NCBI GenBank assembly: GCA_947483545.1
Contig: CANKNP010000286.1
Location: 1-6,743 of the forward strand
Direction of reading: 5' to 3'
Length of the DNA: 6,743 nt
Source: Deltaproteobacteria bacterium
Lineage (GTDB): Bacteria; Myxococcota; UBA796; SXON01
In this document: piece after piece, positions 6,408 to 6,743 of the stretch
Layout: every line of letters begins with the position of its first letter
Position numbering within the stretch: the stretch's first letter is position 1
Translations under genes and position numbers: made by a program
Notes under the pieces: model-generated
The model's database searches: none
The model's input: the letters and a program-made list of their open reading frames with translations, nothing else
What the model was told of the DNA's origin: nothing

Positions 6408-6434
6408 CTTCGTGTTCTTTGTGCCCTTCGTGGT
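6408..6434 (-). repeat. Three 9-bp degenerate units (NNCACRAAG)
   Basis: On the minus strand the units read ACCACGAAG, GGCACAAAG and AACACGAAG, sharing CACRAAG. Read in frame they give NHEGHKEHEG, a peptide-like artefact I associate with dispersed intergenic repeats in many environmental bacteria. I treat it as non-coding. It lies only 14 bp from the CTGGAGG pair. Confidence 0.75.
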
Positions 6435-6581
6435 TCAACCGCGTGGGCGGCGCCGGTCCCGGGCCAAGCCGCCGGCACCGCCGTCGTACCGCCGCTGCAC
6501 ATCGGGCGGGCCCGAACGCGATGACCGGGGCGCGATCTTTGGGGCTGTCCGCTGGCCGACTTCTGTCCGCTCGGGCACTCG

Positions 6582-6737
6582 CCCCGAAGTGTTCGCCACC
6601 GGCGTCGTCTTTGCCCCCGGTGGCGGTCACCACCCCCGAAGTGTTCGCCACCGGCGTCGTCTTTGACCTCGGTGGCGGTCACCACCCCCGAAGTGTTCGC
6701 CACCGGCGTCGTCTTTGCCCCCGGTGGCGGTCACCAC
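6582..6737. repeat. Three tandem 52-bp repeats, each with a hairpin, at the right edge
   Basis: Copies at 6582-6633, 6634-6685 and 6686-6737 begin CCCCGAAGTGTTCGCCACCG. Copies 1 and 3 look identical; copy 2 differs mainly by GACCTC for GCCCCC. Each copy carries inverted arms CGCCACCGG and CCGGTGGCG (copy 1: 6594-6602 and 6617-6625) around a 14-nt loop; in copy 2 the stem shortens to 8 bp. The array may continue past the window. A 52-bp period does not keep a reading frame, so it is unlikely to be a protein repeat. There are no variable spacers, so it is not CRISPR. Confidence 0.95.
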
Positions 6738-6743
6738 CGCCCC

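Larger units (their letters stand above)
6273..6743. other. Right-hand intergenic region with dispersed and tandem repeats, no gene seen
   Basis: These 471 bp show no convincing coding frame; open frames through them are GC-driven and cross repeats. They hold the 5' leader of the DUF4157-like gene, a 10-bp direct repeat CCGGGCTTTG (6306-6315 and 6328-6337), two short tandem arrays, a direct repeat CTGTCCGCT (6545-6553 and 6563-6571), and the 52-bp repeat array reaching the right edge. Nothing else could be assigned between 6435 and 6581. Confidence 0.6.

Noticed and set aside
6221..6703. Minus-strand open frames (160 and 226 codons) through the right-hand repeats
   Set aside because: They cross the 52-bp repeats in shifting frames and the NHEGHKEHEG artefact, then run out of frame into the DUF4157-like gene.
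6582..6737. CRISPR or integron attC array
   Set aside because: Whole 52-bp units repeat with no variable spacers, and there is no cassette structure or integrase or cas gene.

Overview
The window is very GC-rich (about 70%). All three recognisable protein genes lie on the minus strand. The strong G/C third-position bias, cysteine-paired domains resembling the C-terminal domain of the myxobacterial gliding proteins AgmX/GltJ, and a DUF4157-like metallopeptidase together suggest a myxobacterium or relative (Myxococcota, formerly Deltaproteobacteria). That placement is inference; no marker gene is present.

Layout in the direction of minus-strand transcription, right to left. (1) 6743-6273: no gene seen. 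It holds three 52-bp direct repeats, each with an internal hairpin, running to the right edge, plus two short tandem arrays (9-bp and 7-bp units). (2) 6272-5661: a small soluble protein with a DUF4157 (eCIS-core)-like domain and an HEQYH zinc-peptidase motif. (3) 5660-5272: a repeat-rich intergenic mosaic with a possible orphan coding tail on the plus strand, a REP-like hairpin, two 51-bp direct repeats with a palindrome, a perfect 7 x 7-bp array and two AACCGTWA boxes. (4) 5271-2155: the N-terminal half of an alpha-2-macroglobulin (A2M) family protein, exported, with two cysteine-paired AgmX/GltJ-like domains inserted between macroglobulin domains. (5) 2158 to beyond position 1: the C-terminal half of the macroglobulin (membrane anchor, A2M/MG7 domain, TED-like toroid, start of the terminal MG domain), running off the left edge.

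The main point is that the macroglobulin is split between two translationally coupled genes. The stop of the first and the GTG start of the second overlap as GTGA, with a GGAG ribosome binding site 5 nt upstream. The first half carries a signal peptide and the second an N-terminal membrane anchor, so both halves should meet in the periplasm. The second half has no cysteine in its 719 visible residues, so it cannot form the covalent thioester trap of classical macroglobulins. A two-subunit, thioester-less envelope protein with extra disulfide domains is the best candidate here for an undescribed system. The nearby DUF4157-like protein may be functionally linked (protease and protease trap) or only a neighbour: 389 bp of repeat-rich DNA separates them.
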